This document shows, piece by piece, positions 36,078-43,911 of a stretch of DNA of 64,000 nucleotides. How positions within the stretch are numbered: the stretch's first letter is position 1; every line of letters starts with the position of its first letter. A program made the translations under genes and the position numbers. The stretch covers positions 1 through 64,000 of the forward strand of contig DASW01000001.1 of NCBI GenBank assembly GCA_002503985.1, written 5' to 3'. Under the pieces are notes generated by a model. That model saw only the letters and a list, made by a program, of their open reading frames with translations, was not told where the DNA came from and did not search any database. Source of the stretch: Thermoplasmata archaeon UBA61 (GTDB lineage: Archaea; Thermoplasmatota; Thermoplasmata; Lutacidiplasmatales; UBA184).

Positions 36078-37256
36078 ATGACGGTGATGGTCCTTTCGGG
36101 GAACTCCGCCCAGGCGCACGCCGTCCGCCTCGCGCGGGTCCAGGTCGTCTCGGCCTACCCGATCACCCCGCAGACGTCCATCGTGGAGAAGATCGCCGAC
36201 CTCGTCGCGACGGGCGCGCTCAAGGCCGAGTACGTCCAGGTCGAGTCCGAGCACAGCGCTCTCCAGGTCGTGGTCAGCGCCTCGGGGATGGGCGCGCGGA
36301 CCTACACGGCCACCTCGAGCCACGGCCTGCTTCTCATGCACGAGCTCGTGCACTGGGCCTCGGGCGCCCGCGACCCTATCGTTATGGGCGTCGTCAACCG
36401 CGCCGTCGGTCCACCCTGGAACATCGGCGCCGACCACACCGACTCGATGAGCCAGCGGGACACCGGCTGGATCCAGTTCTACGCGGAGAGCAACCAGGAG
36501 GTCATCGACACGGTCCTGATGGCGTTCCGTCTCGCAGAACATCCGGACGTTCGCCTCCCCGTGATGGTGATGGAGGACGCGTTCTACCTATCGCACACCC
36601 TCGAACCGGTGGATGTCCCCGACCAGGCGGTCGTGGACGGGTTCCTTCCCCCGCGCGAGGCCCATGCGACCCTACATCCGGGCACCTCGGCTCGGCTCGG
36701 GTCGTTCACGGGACCGGACCGATACGTCGATTTCCGATTCGAAGTAGCGAAAGCGATGGAGCGGGTGCCGGCGACCTTGCGCCTCGTCGAGGAAGAATAC
36801 AAGAAGGCCACTGGGCGCTCCCACGGCGGAGCCGTTCCCACGTACCGGGTCGACGACGCGGACGCCGTCCTCATCACGATGGGGACCTCGACCACGACCG
36901 CCCGGACGGTCGTCGACGACCTGCGGGCTCAGGGCAAGAAGGTCGGCCTCGCGAAGCTCCGTCTCTTCCGCCCGTTCCCCAACGAGGAGATCCGGGCCCT
37001 CGGGGCCATGGTCGACCGGATCGGCGTGGCCGACCGTTCGTACACGTTCGGCCCGATGGGCGCGGCCGGCACCGAGGTCTCGGCCGCACTCTACCCGTCC
37101 TCGCATCACCCCGCGGTCACCGGTTTCTATGCCGGGATCGGCGGTCGCGATGTCACCCCCCATGTGGTCCGGAGGATGTACGAATCGCTCCTCTCCGGAG
37201 CGGTCCCCGAAGTCCATTGGGAGGACATCGAAGAGGAGGTGTCGGTCGATGGCTAA
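36078..37256 (+). CDS. porA: 2-oxoacid:ferredoxin oxidoreductase alpha subunit
   Basis: 392 residues. SGNSAQAHAVRLARVQVVSAYPITPQT is the alpha-subunit N-terminus. WNIGADHTDSMSQRDTGWIQFYAESNQE is the block typical of pyruvate or 2-oxoisovalerate ferredoxin oxidoreductases. The C-terminal transketolase-like domain begins near VLITMGTSTTTARTVVDDL. A good Shine-Dalgarno (aaggagg) sits 7 bases before the ATG, unlike the leaderless genes nearby, as expected for an internal operon gene. The substrate (pyruvate or branched chain) is not decided by sequence alone. Confidence 0.93.
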   Translation: MTVMVLSGNSAQAHAVRLARVQVVSAYPITPQTSIVEKIADLVATGALKAEYVQVESEHSALQVVVSASGMGARTYTATSSHGLLLMHELVHWASGARDPIVMGVVNRAVGPPWNIGADHTDSMSQRDTGWIQFYAESNQEVIDTVLMAFRLAEHPDVRLPVMVMEDAFYLSHTLEPVDVPDQAVVDGFLPPREAHATLHPGTSARLGSFTGPDRYVDFRFEVAKAMERVPATLRLVEEEYKKATGRSHGGAVPTYRVDDADAVLITMGTSTTTARTVVDDLRAQGKKVGLAKLRLFRPFPNEEIRALGAMVDRIGVADRSYTFGPMGAAGTEVSAALYPSSHHPAVTGFYAGIGGRDVTPHVVRRMYESLLSGAVPEVHWEDIEEEVSVDG

Positions 37257-38193
37257 GCTTACCCTACCCGCCCAGGAGCTGATGTTCTCCGGACACTCGG
37301 CGTGCCCCGGCTGCGGAGCGGCGCTCGCGATGCGCCTCCTCCTGAAGGGCCTCGGCCCGCGCACCGTGGTCTCGGTGCCGGCGTGCTGTTGGACGGTCAT
37401 CGCCACTCCCTACCCGACCACGGCGCTCGGGGTCGCCATGATGGACAACCCGATCGAAGCGACGGGGGCGTCCATCTCTGGCATTCGAGCGGCGCTCGAC
37501 GCCATGGGAGAGAAGGACGTCACGGTCGTCGGGTTCGCGGGAGACGGCGGGACCGCCGACATCGGGATCCAGGCGCTGAGCGGCATGCTCGAGCGCCGGA
37601 CCAACGCGCTCTACGTCATGTACGACAACGAGGCGTACATGAACACCGGCGTCCAGCGGAGCGGAGAGACCCCGCTTGGCGCCTGGACGACCACCACCCC
37701 CGTCGAGGGGCACGAGCACGGGAAGATCGAGGCGAAGAAGGACATGATGGCGATCGTGCTCGCACACCACCCCGTGTACGCGGCGACGCTGAACCCGAGC
37801 TTCCCCGAGGACTTCGAGCGGAAGGTGGAGAAGGCGAAGGCGATGAGCGGTCCGAGGTTCTTCGACATTTTCGCCCCGTGCTCGACGGGCTGGCGGTTCG
37901 ACGCCCAGAAGACGATCGCGATCGGCCGCCTCGCGACCGACACGGGCGTCTTCCCGCTCTACGAGGTCGAGAACGGCCGCTACCACGTCACCCGCAAGGT
38001 CGGGAGCCTGAAGCCGGTCGAAGAGTACCTCCACGCGCAGGGCCGATTCCGCCACTTGACCCCCGCGAACATCGCCGCGGTCGGTGCCCAGGTGCGGGAT
38101 GGCTGGGAGAAGCTGCTGACGTTCGAGAGCGAGTCGCTGGTCGCCCCGACACCCTCGGCGGCCCCCACCGCGCCGCCCGCTACGAGGGCCTAA
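37249..38193 (+). CDS. porB: 2-oxoacid:ferredoxin oxidoreductase beta subunit
   Basis: 314 residues, thiamine-diphosphate subunit. GHSACPGCGAALAMRLLLKGLG and VPACCWT carry cluster cysteines. GFAGDGGTADIGIQALSGMLERRTNALYVMYDNEAYMNTGVQRSGETPLGAWTTTTP is the TPP-binding region typical of PorB. ATG at 37249 lies inside the end of porA (8-base overlap), fixing the start. The stop codon TAA at 38191 is itself part of the TATA box for the initiator tRNA. Confidence 0.94.
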   Translation: MAKLTLPAQELMFSGHSACPGCGAALAMRLLLKGLGPRTVVSVPACCWTVIATPYPTTALGVAMMDNPIEATGASISGIRAALDAMGEKDVTVVGFAGDGGTADIGIQALSGMLERRTNALYVMYDNEAYMNTGVQRSGETPLGAWTTTTPVEGHEHGKIEAKKDMMAIVLAHHPVYAATLNPSFPEDFERKVEKAKAMSGPRFFDIFAPCSTGWRFDAQKTIAIGRLATDTGVFPLYEVENGRYHVTRKVGSLKPVEEYLHAQGRFRHLTPANIAAVGAQVRDGWEKLLTFESESLVAPTPSAAPTAPPATRA

Positions 38194-38197
38194 ATAG
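38190..38197 (+). promoter_or_regulatory. TATA box of tRNA-iMet, overlapping the porB stop
   Basis: taaata at 38191-38196 begins with the porB TAA. It lies about 25 bases before the first tRNA base at 38221, the normal archaeal spacing. Confidence 0.55.
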
Positions 38198-38220
38198 GCC
38201 ACCTTCCTCGTCCTCGCCGC

Positions 38221-38323
38221 AGCGGGGTAGGGTAGTCAGGAAAACGGCCGGCGTCGCCGACCGTCCTGAAATCCCGACGGGCTCATAACCCGTAGATCCA
38301 TGGTTCAAATCCATGCCCCGCTA
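38221..38323 (+). tRNA. Initiator tRNA-Met (CAT) with an intron in the D-loop
   Basis: Acceptor AGCGGGG/CCCCGCT with A1-U72 pair, anticodon stem ACGGG/CCCGT giving three consecutive G-C pairs, loop CTCATAA (anticodon CAT), variable AGATC, T-arm CATGG/CCATG around TTCAAAT, discriminator A. A1-U72 and the GGG/CCC stem are the hallmarks of an archaeal initiator. The D-arm holds a 28-base insertion (38243-38270). Once it is removed, the D-arm reads GGG-TAGTCAGGAAAT-CCC, a normal initiator D-arm, and the mature length is 75. Confidence 0.92.
38243..38270 (+). other. tRNA-iMet intron with bulge-helix-bulge motif
   Basis: A four-pair central helix CAGG (38237-38240) with CCTG (38265-38268) is flanked by AAA (38241-38243) on the 5' strand and AAA (38269-38271) on the 3' strand. 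An inner helix ACGG/CCGT extended by CGGC/GCCG closes the intron. Cutting after the second A of each bulge removes 28 bases. This is the archaeal splicing-endonuclease signature, placed in the D-loop and not at the usual position 37/38. Confidence 0.85.
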
Positions 38324-38399
38324 TCCGACCCGTGTCAACCGCGCTTCTCGCGTTCCCTAGTACGATACCATTGACCGGACCGGATTCGCGGGCCTCCAA

Positions 38400-38894
38400 T
38401 CAAGAGTAGCTCGCGGTGAACGAGACGCTCGTCCAGACGGTCGAGTCGTAAGGGACGTAGTTCACGAACGTGTAGCTCGTCTGAGTTGCGAGGAAGGCGC
38501 AGGTCCCGCCCGTGCCGTCTTCGATACAAACTAGCTGATCGACAACGGGGGTCGGGCAGCCTCGCGGGGGGCACGTGATGTTCTCCGTGGGCGGCGGGGC
38601 GGTACACGTCGAAGGATGGCTACTGATCGGGGTCCAGACCGCGAACGTTGCGTTTCCGCTGCCCTGGAGGGTCCATTGAACAGTCACCACAGAACACTGC
38701 GGGAACGCGAGCGGCATCGACAGGTTGCCAATCGCTTGGCTCAACGAATAGGGACCGAGGGTGCCTCCCGACCCGGACGATGACGACGGGGGAGGGAACG
38801 CGGCTACGACGACCGCGATGACAACAACGGCCACCAACACGCCCACAACGAGCCAGTTCCGCCGTCGGGCCGCAGGGCCCGGGCCGTCGAGCAT
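38400..38894 (-). CDS. Membrane-anchored extracellular protein, unknown
   Basis: About 164 residues from the ATG at 38894; a GTG at 38933 is also open. Short basic N-terminus (ARRRNW), one strong hydrophobic span (LVVGVLVAVVVIAVVVAAF), a Ser/Gly linker, then about 120 residues rich in Thr, Ser, Pro and Cys. The domain has six cysteines, several in short spacings such as C-PPRGC. That is the look of an exported, anchored beta-type domain with disulfides. No family recognised. It follows the tRNA on the opposite strand. Confidence 0.55.
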   Translation of the reverse strand: MLDGPGPAARRRNWLVVGVLVAVVVIAVVVAAFPPPSSSSGSGGTLGPYSLSQAIGNLSMPLAFPQCSVVTVQWTLQGSGNATFAVWTPISSHPSTCTAPPPTENITCPPRGCPTPVVDQLVCIEDGTGGTCAFLATQTSYTFVNYVPYDSTVWTSVSFTASYS

Positions 38895-39020
38895 GGTGGC
38901 AGGACTCACGGTGGTCCACCCGCTGGTGGCCACATGGTGGACGGTCGCATAATCCCGTCGGAGACAGCCGGGCCTCGGGACCCCCGACCGAGGTCAAGGG
39001 CTGTTGTATTCGAACCCAAG

Positions 39021-39791
39021 CTAGAACTTCGGGGGTCTCTTCTCTAGGAATGCTTGGATCCCTTCGCGGTAGTCCCTCCCGAAGTAGACATCCCGTCGGA
39101 GGCTCTGGAGGTACTCGTACGTCGCCGGATTGATTGCCACCGCCTCGCTCAGCACCCGCATCGCCTCTTTGGAGGCCGCGATCGACGCCGCCGACCGAGT
39201 CGAGATCGTCTTCGCCGTGCGGTAGACCAACGCTTCCAGCTCGGCCTCCGGCACGATCGCGTTCACGAGACCCGCCCGTTCCGCCCGCTCGGCCGAGATC
39301 GGCTCGGCCGTGAAGACCATCTCCTTCACGATCCCGATCGGCAGTCGGTTCATGAACGTCAGGAACCCGCCCGCGTTGTACGGCAGCCCCAGCTTGGCCG
39401 GCGTGAGCGCGAACGCGGCCGTCTCGTCCCCGAAGACGAGGTCGCAGTTCATCACGAGGTCGCTCGCTCCACCGAACACCGTCCCGTGGATCATCGCGAT
39501 CACCGGTGCTGGGAAGGTCTTCACCGCCCGCAGCATGTGCTCGAACGGGTCCGTGTATGGCAACGGGTCCACGTCCGACTTCGGTAGCTCGGACACGTCG
39601 ACCCCCGCCGACCACACCTTCTCGTTCCTCGCCGTACGCAGGACCACCACCCTCGCGGCTTCGTTCTTGAACTCGGCCAGGGCCCCGACCACCTCCGCGA
39701 TCAGCTCGCTTCCGAGAGCGTTACGCTTGTCGTAGTGGTCGAGCGCGATTGTCCCGATCTTCCCTTCCAGCTTCTTCTGAACCAGCGTCAT
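39021..39791 (-). CDS. Crotonase-family protein resembling methylmalonyl-CoA decarboxylase
   Basis: 256 residues. The order of blocks, KVWSAGVDVSELPKSDVDPLPYTDPFEHMLRAVKTFPAPVIAMIHGTVFGGASDLVMNCDLVFGDETAAFALTPAKLGLPYNAGG then PISAERAERAGLVNAIV and YREGIQAFLEKRPPKF, parallels E. coli ScpB (methylmalonyl-CoA decarboxylase), including the SAG-D--ELP and PYN motifs that separate it from ordinary hydratases. It may therefore make propionyl-CoA, though this is inferred from recalled sequence likeness. ATG at 39791; the TATA box lies about 27 bases upstream. Confidence 0.8.
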   Translation of the reverse strand: MTLVQKKLEGKIGTIALDHYDKRNALGSELIAEVVGALAEFKNEAARVVVLRTARNEKVWSAGVDVSELPKSDVDPLPYTDPFEHMLRAVKTFPAPVIAMIHGTVFGGASDLVMNCDLVFGDETAAFALTPAKLGLPYNAGGFLTFMNRLPIGIVKEMVFTAEPISAERAERAGLVNAIVPEAELEALVYRTAKTISTRSAASIAASKEAMRVLSEAVAINPATYEYLQSLRRDVYFGRDYREGIQAFLEKRPPKF

Positions 39792-39813
39792 GATGGTTTC
39801 CTTCCAAGGCTCC

Positions 39814-39822
39814 GGATTTATC
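39814..39822 (-). promoter_or_regulatory. TATA box of the crotonase-family gene
   Basis: ggataaatc on the minus strand, about 27 bases before the ATG at 39791: leaderless spacing. Confidence 0.45.
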
Positions 39823-39883
39823 CCGCTCGGCCCGGCGCTCCGGGTTCCTCGGGACCGTTACCGATGTTATAGCCCTTCGACCC

Positions 39884-39905
39884 GGGCGGCTCCGGCCGCC
39901 CGCGC
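39884..39905. terminator. GC-rich hairpin between convergent-strand genes
   Basis: CGGGCGGC and GCCGCCCG form a perfect inverted repeat around a three-to-four-base loop just past the end of the minus-strand zinc-ribbon gene. No clear U-tract follows, so a terminator role is uncertain. Confidence 0.3.
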
Positions 39906-39930
39906 GCGGACGGCGTTGGTCCGTTCGTCT

Positions 39931-40494
39931 CTACGAGGACGGGGTCGTCGGAGCGTCGTCGCCTTTCCCCTTCGACCCTCGGCGGCGCCTCGGCTTATGC
40001 TCGGTGGCCTCGGGCGGGGGAGCGCTTTCGGTCGGGGGTGGCGGGGGTGGGAAGTTAGTCATCTCAGGAGGCGTTGGGGGCGCTTCGGCGGGTGGGGGCG
40101 GAAGCGGAACGGGAGCGGGCGGCTGCGGCGGAGCCATCTCTGGCGGCGGGGGAGGAGGTGGGGTCGGAGCCTGCACGGGTGCTACCGCGGGGGGAGGAGC
40201 CGGTGTCGCCACGGGCGCGATGTGGCCGGGATGATGCGCTGCAGGGGGCGACGGGCGGGGTGTGATCGGAGTGAACTCACCCGGCTTCCAGGTGTGTGGC
40301 ATCCTCAGGACCGACGGGTCCTTCAGGAACAGGTCGGCGTGGCCGCAGGACCGACAGATCCGGGTTCCAAGCGAGAGCTCCCCCCGGGCGCGCAGAGAGA
40401 GCGACCCTCCGCCCAGTCCGCCCGTCTTAAGGTCGTTCGCCCACACGAAGTCGGAGGCGCCGCAGTTACTGCAAATGGGAGCCAATGGAGCCAC
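39931..40494 (-). CDS. Zinc-ribbon protein with long proline-rich tail
   Basis: 187 residues. Residues 1-75 contain two CxxC pairs (CSNCG at about 8-12 and CRSCG at about 47-51), enough for one zinc ribbon, around GELSLGTRICRSCGHADLFLKDPSVL. From about residue 80 to 170 the chain is almost only Pro with Ala, Thr and Glu, including runs of 5 to 7 prolines, and ends in a basic patch (KPRRRRGSKGKG). The ribbon resembles small archaeal nucleic-acid-binding modules; the tail suggests an extended, disordered interaction arm. GTG start at 40494. Confidence 0.6.
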   Translation of the reverse strand: MAPLAPICSNCGASDFVWANDLKTGGLGGGSLSLRARGELSLGTRICRSCGHADLFLKDPSVLRMPHTWKPGEFTPITPRPSPPAAHHPGHIAPVATPAPPPAVAPVQAPTPPPPPPPEMAPPQPPAPVPLPPPPAEAPPTPPEMTNFPPPPPPTESAPPPEATEHKPRRRRGSKGKGDDAPTTPSS

Positions 40495-40619
40495 CTTGCG
40501 CTCGGCTTCAGGCGGCCTACCCGTAAAAACGGTTGCGTAGCCCCCCAGGGCGCGGAACGGGGCGACGGGAGCCTGTCTCCCGGAAGTTCCAAGTACCTTT
40601 CCGCCCGTCCCGGGGCGGT

Positions 40620-41090
40620 ATGCCGTCGTCGCGGTTCGCTAGAATCATGGTCGCGGTCGACGGCTCGCCCAACTCCCAGGACGCGCTCGCGGAGGCGATC
40701 GACCTCGCGAAACAGTACGGTAGCGAGTTGACGATCCTGAGCATCGCCCCCCTCGTCCCGCTCTACCTGCCGTCCACGACCCCTTACGCGTCGCCCCCGA
40801 TCTCCGAGAGCCAGGTCACGCGCTACCAGGCGCTCATCGACCTGGCCGTCAAGCAAGCCCAGGAGGACGGGGTCAAGGCCGTCACCGGTCTGTGCGAGGA
40901 AGGAGTGGTCGTCGACGAGATCCTTTCGTTCCTGGACACCAACCCTACCGACCTGGTCGTGGTTGGGTCCCGCGGGTTGTCCGCGACCAAGCGGCTCTTG
41001 ATCGGGAGTATCTCGTCCGCGCTCGTGGCACACGCACCGTGCCCGGTGCTCGTCGTGCGCGCCCGACCGTCTACGAAGCCCGCTCGGTGA
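40620..41090 (+). CDS. Universal stress protein (UspA family)
   Basis: 156 residues. RIMVAVDGSPNSQDALAEAIDLAKQYGSELTILSIAP is the UspA N-terminus, and DLVVVGSRGLSATKRLLIGSISSALVAHAPCPVLVVR contains the G-2x-G-9x-G(S/T) ATP-binding signature. It is therefore an ATP-binding type, cytoplasmic. The exact role is not known for most members. ATG at 40620; an internal ATG at 40647 is possible. Its last 20 bases overlap the end of the convergent L10e gene. Confidence 0.9.
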   Translation: MPSSRFARIMVAVDGSPNSQDALAEAIDLAKQYGSELTILSIAPLVPLYLPSTTPYASPPISESQVTRYQALIDLAVKQAQEDGVKAVTGLCEEGVVVDEILSFLDTNPTDLVVVGSRGLSATKRLLIGSISSALVAHAPCPVLVVRARPSTKPAR

Positions 41091-41577
41091 TGCTGACGCG
41101 GGTCGGCACGGGCAGCTTGTGCGATGCCTTTCGGAGCGCTTCCTTGGCGGCGTCCAGGTGCGCCTTGGTCGTGTACACCGTGAGGAGCTCCGAGCCGATC
41201 TCCGCGCGCACCGCGTGACCGACGGGCTTGCCGAATGCGCCCCGCATCCCAGCCGAGATACGGTCGGCGCCGGCCCCCATCGCCATCTTGTGCTCGCGCA
41301 GGATCTGGTGGGGGAAGCGACGGACCTTGAGGTGGAACTCGTTCGGCGCGGCCTTCTCCATGACCCGGACCGCGCTGATGCGCGCCGCCTCGAGGGCGAT
41401 GTCCCGGACCTGAGCCGCTTCCTCGGTCCCGAGCGACAAACTGAACGGGAACTGGGTCCGAAGGTTACCCGTGTCGAACTGGGTGATCCGGCACGTCGGG
41501 ATACCGCCCATGTACTCCTGGCGGGTGTAGACCTGCCCCTCGACCTTCCGGTACATGCGAGCAGGCTTTCGCGTCAT
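41071..41577 (-). CDS. rpl10e: Large ribosomal subunit protein L10e (uL16)
   Basis: 168 residues. RKPARMYRKVEGQVYTRQEYMGGIPTCRITQFDTGN at the start, then FHLKVRRFPHQILREHKMAMGAGADRISAGMRGAFGKPVG in the middle, are the L10e/uL16 landmarks lining the A-site. ATG at 41577. A TATA box (ccttttagtg) lies about 28 bases upstream on the minus strand, so the gene is leaderless and has its own promoter although it follows pantoate kinase. Confidence 0.96.
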   Translation of the reverse strand: MTRKPARMYRKVEGQVYTRQEYMGGIPTCRITQFDTGNLRTQFPFSLSLGTEEAAQVRDIALEAARISAVRVMEKAAPNEFHLKVRRFPHQILREHKMAMGAGADRISAGMRGAFGKPVGHAVRAEIGSELLTVYTTKAHLDAAKEALRKASHKLPVPTRVSITERAS

Positions 41578-41599
41578 GGGAGCCGCCGAGACAGGCCTT

Positions 41600-41610
41600 C
41601 CACTAAAAGG
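41600..41610 (-). promoter_or_regulatory. TATA box of the L10e gene
   Basis: ccttttagtg on the minus strand, 24-33 bases before the ATG at 41577, in the gap after pantoate kinase. Confidence 0.45.
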
Positions 41611-41651
41611 CTTGCGGAGCGCGCGCTCCGCTGCGTTCTCGAGAGAAGAGC

Positions 41652-42560
41652 CTACTCCGCACGGGCGCGAACGACCCGGGCGCCCTTCGACGACGCGTGG
41701 ATCTCGACCGCTCGGACCCCCGAGCGCCGGAGCCACTCGAGGCAGGCCGCTCTCGACCGGGCCGAAGGGGGCATGGCGAAGAAGGCCTGACCGAACATTG
41801 CCTGGCACGCAAGGGCGCCCTGACGTCGCAGGGCTGTGACGGTTCGGGTGACGACGGACGAGGAGAGACCGGCGAGGTCGGTGAACCGCTCGCTAAGCCG
41901 GAAGAGCCGCTCGGGGGTGGGATGGGCACCGAGCTCCTCGAAGTCGCGAGCGGCCCGAGTGATCCGTCTGAGCGCGGCGGGGTCATGGAGCACGGACGGG
42001 GAGGGGATGGGCCGACCTACGACCCCAACGAGGAGCGCGGGACGGAAGGGTCTATGGATGACCCGACCGAGGGGCGGGACGCCGGCCCGGGTGCGGACCT
42101 CGAGGCCGCCCCCCAAGATCGCGGCGACGCCCCCGAGACCGCCTCCGCCGAAGAGGTCCGCGAGATGCGCGACCTCGACCGCGTGGGCCGTGGGGCGAGC
42201 CGAGAGGGCACCGACCGCGAGGGCGGTCGCGAGCGCACCGGCGGCGCTCATTCCGAACCCCTGTCCGACCGGGAGTTCGTGCGTCAGGCGGACGGTGAGG
42301 GTTCCCGGTTCTTCGGGAGTCATGCGGCGGGCCACGTCCTCGGAAATGGGCCACGGACCTCGCCCGTCGGCGACCACCCGAATGCGGGAACGGGGCCCCG
42401 GGGAGAACCGAGCCTCCGCCCACGCCCCGAGCTCGAGAACGATACCCGCCCCCACCGACCCGCGGCCGCGCGGGTCGCGGTGCGTGACCTCGGGTCGGAA
42501 GATCCCGGTGACGTGGCCGGGAGCGAACGCACGGGTCGAGCGGGCTAGAGAGACGGTCAT
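41652..42560 (-). CDS. Pantoate kinase (GHMP kinase family)
   Basis: Archaeal route to coenzyme A: phosphorylates pantoate, after which phosphopantothenate synthetase adds beta-alanine. 302 residues. RAFAPGHVTGIFRPE at the N-terminus and the GHMP ATP loop PVGQGFGMSAAGALATALA with AHLADLFGGGGLGGVAAILGGG are typical of archaeal PoK. GHMP kinases for other substrates are possible, but the SVGAGIVLELGA and glycine-rich blocks favour PoK. ATG at 42560. It is divergent from pan. Confidence 0.85.
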   Translation of the reverse strand: MTVSLARSTRAFAPGHVTGIFRPEVTHRDPRGRGSVGAGIVLELGAWAEARFSPGPRSRIRVVADGRGPWPISEDVARRMTPEEPGTLTVRLTHELPVGQGFGMSAAGALATALAVGALSARPTAHAVEVAHLADLFGGGGLGGVAAILGGGLEVRTRAGVPPLGRVIHRPFRPALLVGVVGRPIPSPSVLHDPAALRRITRAARDFEELGAHPTPERLFRLSERFTDLAGLSSSVVTRTVTALRRQGALACQAMFGQAFFAMPPSARSRAACLEWLRRSGVRAVEIHASSKGARVVRARAE

Positions 42561-42654
42561 CGTCCTCGCCCTGGCGTTTTAGTCACGCGTAGTTATAAGC
42601 GGAGTTGCTTCTATTGATGGGAGACGCGCCCACGGTAGGTCAGAACTCGCAACC

Positions 42655-43860
42655 ATGAGCGAACCCGAAGCACCCGCGGCCCCGCACGACACGCTCGACC
42701 GGCTCAGCTTCCTCGAGCTGAGGAACACCCAGCTCGCCGAGGCGATCAAGCGCGTCGAGAGCGAGCGCCACTACATGGAGGCGGAGATCCTTCGGCTCCA
42801 GCGTGAAGTGAAGCGGCTCAAGACCGAGCTCGACCGCCTGCGCTACCCGCCCCTCATCGTCGGCAGCGTCCGAGACGTGCTGACGGACGGTCGCGTGATC
42901 GTGAAGTCGTCCACGGGCCCGGATTTCGTCGTGAACTCCGCCGAGACGGTGGAGCACGGGAAGATCACGGTGGGGAGCCGCGTCGCGCTCAACAAGCAGA
43001 CCCTGGCCGTGATGGGCATCCTACCGGCGTCGCTCGACCCGCTCGTGACCGCGAGCGAGATCGTCGACAAGCCGCCCGTGACGTACGAGGACATCGGGGG
43101 CCTTACCGAGCAAATCCGGGAGATCCGCGAGGCGGTCGAGTTTCCGCTCCTGCGCGCCGAGCTGTACAAGAAGGTCGGTGTGGACCCCCCGAAGGGTGTG
43201 CTGCTGATCGGCTCTCCCGGAACCGGGAAGACGATGATCGCGAAGGCGGTCGCGCACCACACGAACGCGACGTTCGTGCGCCTCGTGGGGAGCGAGCTCG
43301 TCCAGAAGTACATCGGCGAGGGGGCCCGGCTGGTCCGCGAGCTCTTCGAGCTCGCCCGCCTGAAGGCGCCCACCATCATCTTCATCGACGAGGTCGACTC
43401 GATCGGCGCGAAGCGGCTCGAGGTCGCGACGAGCGGCGACCGCGAGGTCCAGCGGACGCTGATGCAGCTGCTCGCCGAGATGGACGGCTTCGAGCCGCTC
43501 GCGAACGTCAAGATCATCGCGGCGACCAACCGCCCCGACATCCTGGACGACGCGCTCCTGCGCCCCGGACGGTTCGACCGGATCATCGAGATCCCGGTCC
43601 CGACCTACGGCGGACGCGCGGAGATCTTCAAGATCCACACCCGCGGAATGGCCCTCCACGAGCCGATCGACTTCGAGGCGCTCGCGAACCGATGCGAGGG
43701 CGCGACCGGCGCGGACATCCGCGCCATCTGCACCGAGGCCGGCATGTGGGCGATCCGCGAGGAGCGGGACAGCGTGACGACGGCGGACTTCGACCGCGCG
43801 ATCGAGAAGGTCGTCGGCGAGGAAGAGCTCCGCAAAGAGTCCGTCACGATGTTCGCGTGA
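42655..43860 (+). CDS. pan: Proteasome-activating nucleotidase (PAN)
   Basis: Hexameric AAA+ unfoldase that feeds the 20S proteasome. 401 residues: N-terminal coiled coil (about 12-65, ending in the RLKTELDRLRYPP), OB domain (about 66-125), AAA+ with GSPGTGKT at about 186-193, IIFIDEVDSIGAKR, and ATNRPDILDDALLRPGRFDR. The C-terminus is -TMFA: the HbYX docking motif usual in PAN (hydrophobic-Tyr-any) has Phe in place of Tyr. A TATA box near 42593 leaves a leader of about 35 bases. Confidence 0.96.
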   Translation: MSEPEAPAAPHDTLDRLSFLELRNTQLAEAIKRVESERHYMEAEILRLQREVKRLKTELDRLRYPPLIVGSVRDVLTDGRVIVKSSTGPDFVVNSAETVEHGKITVGSRVALNKQTLAVMGILPASLDPLVTASEIVDKPPVTYEDIGGLTEQIREIREAVEFPLLRAELYKKVGVDPPKGVLLIGSPGTGKTMIAKAVAHHTNATFVRLVGSELVQKYIGEGARLVRELFELARLKAPTIIFIDEVDSIGAKRLEVATSGDREVQRTLMQLLAEMDGFEPLANVKIIAATNRPDILDDALLRPGRFDRIIEIPVPTYGGRAEIFKIHTRGMALHEPIDFEALANRCEGATGADIRAICTEAGMWAIREERDSVTTADFDRAIEKVVGEEELRKESVTMFA

Positions 43861-43911
43861 TCGGCCGTCCCTGACCCGGCGCCCTCGCGCGCCGCGCGTT
43901 CCGAGGGCGGG

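Noticed and set aside
40004..40265. Glycine-rich plus-strand ORFs opposite the proline-rich tail
   Set aside because: They are the complement of proline codons (CCN/NGG) and not independent genes.
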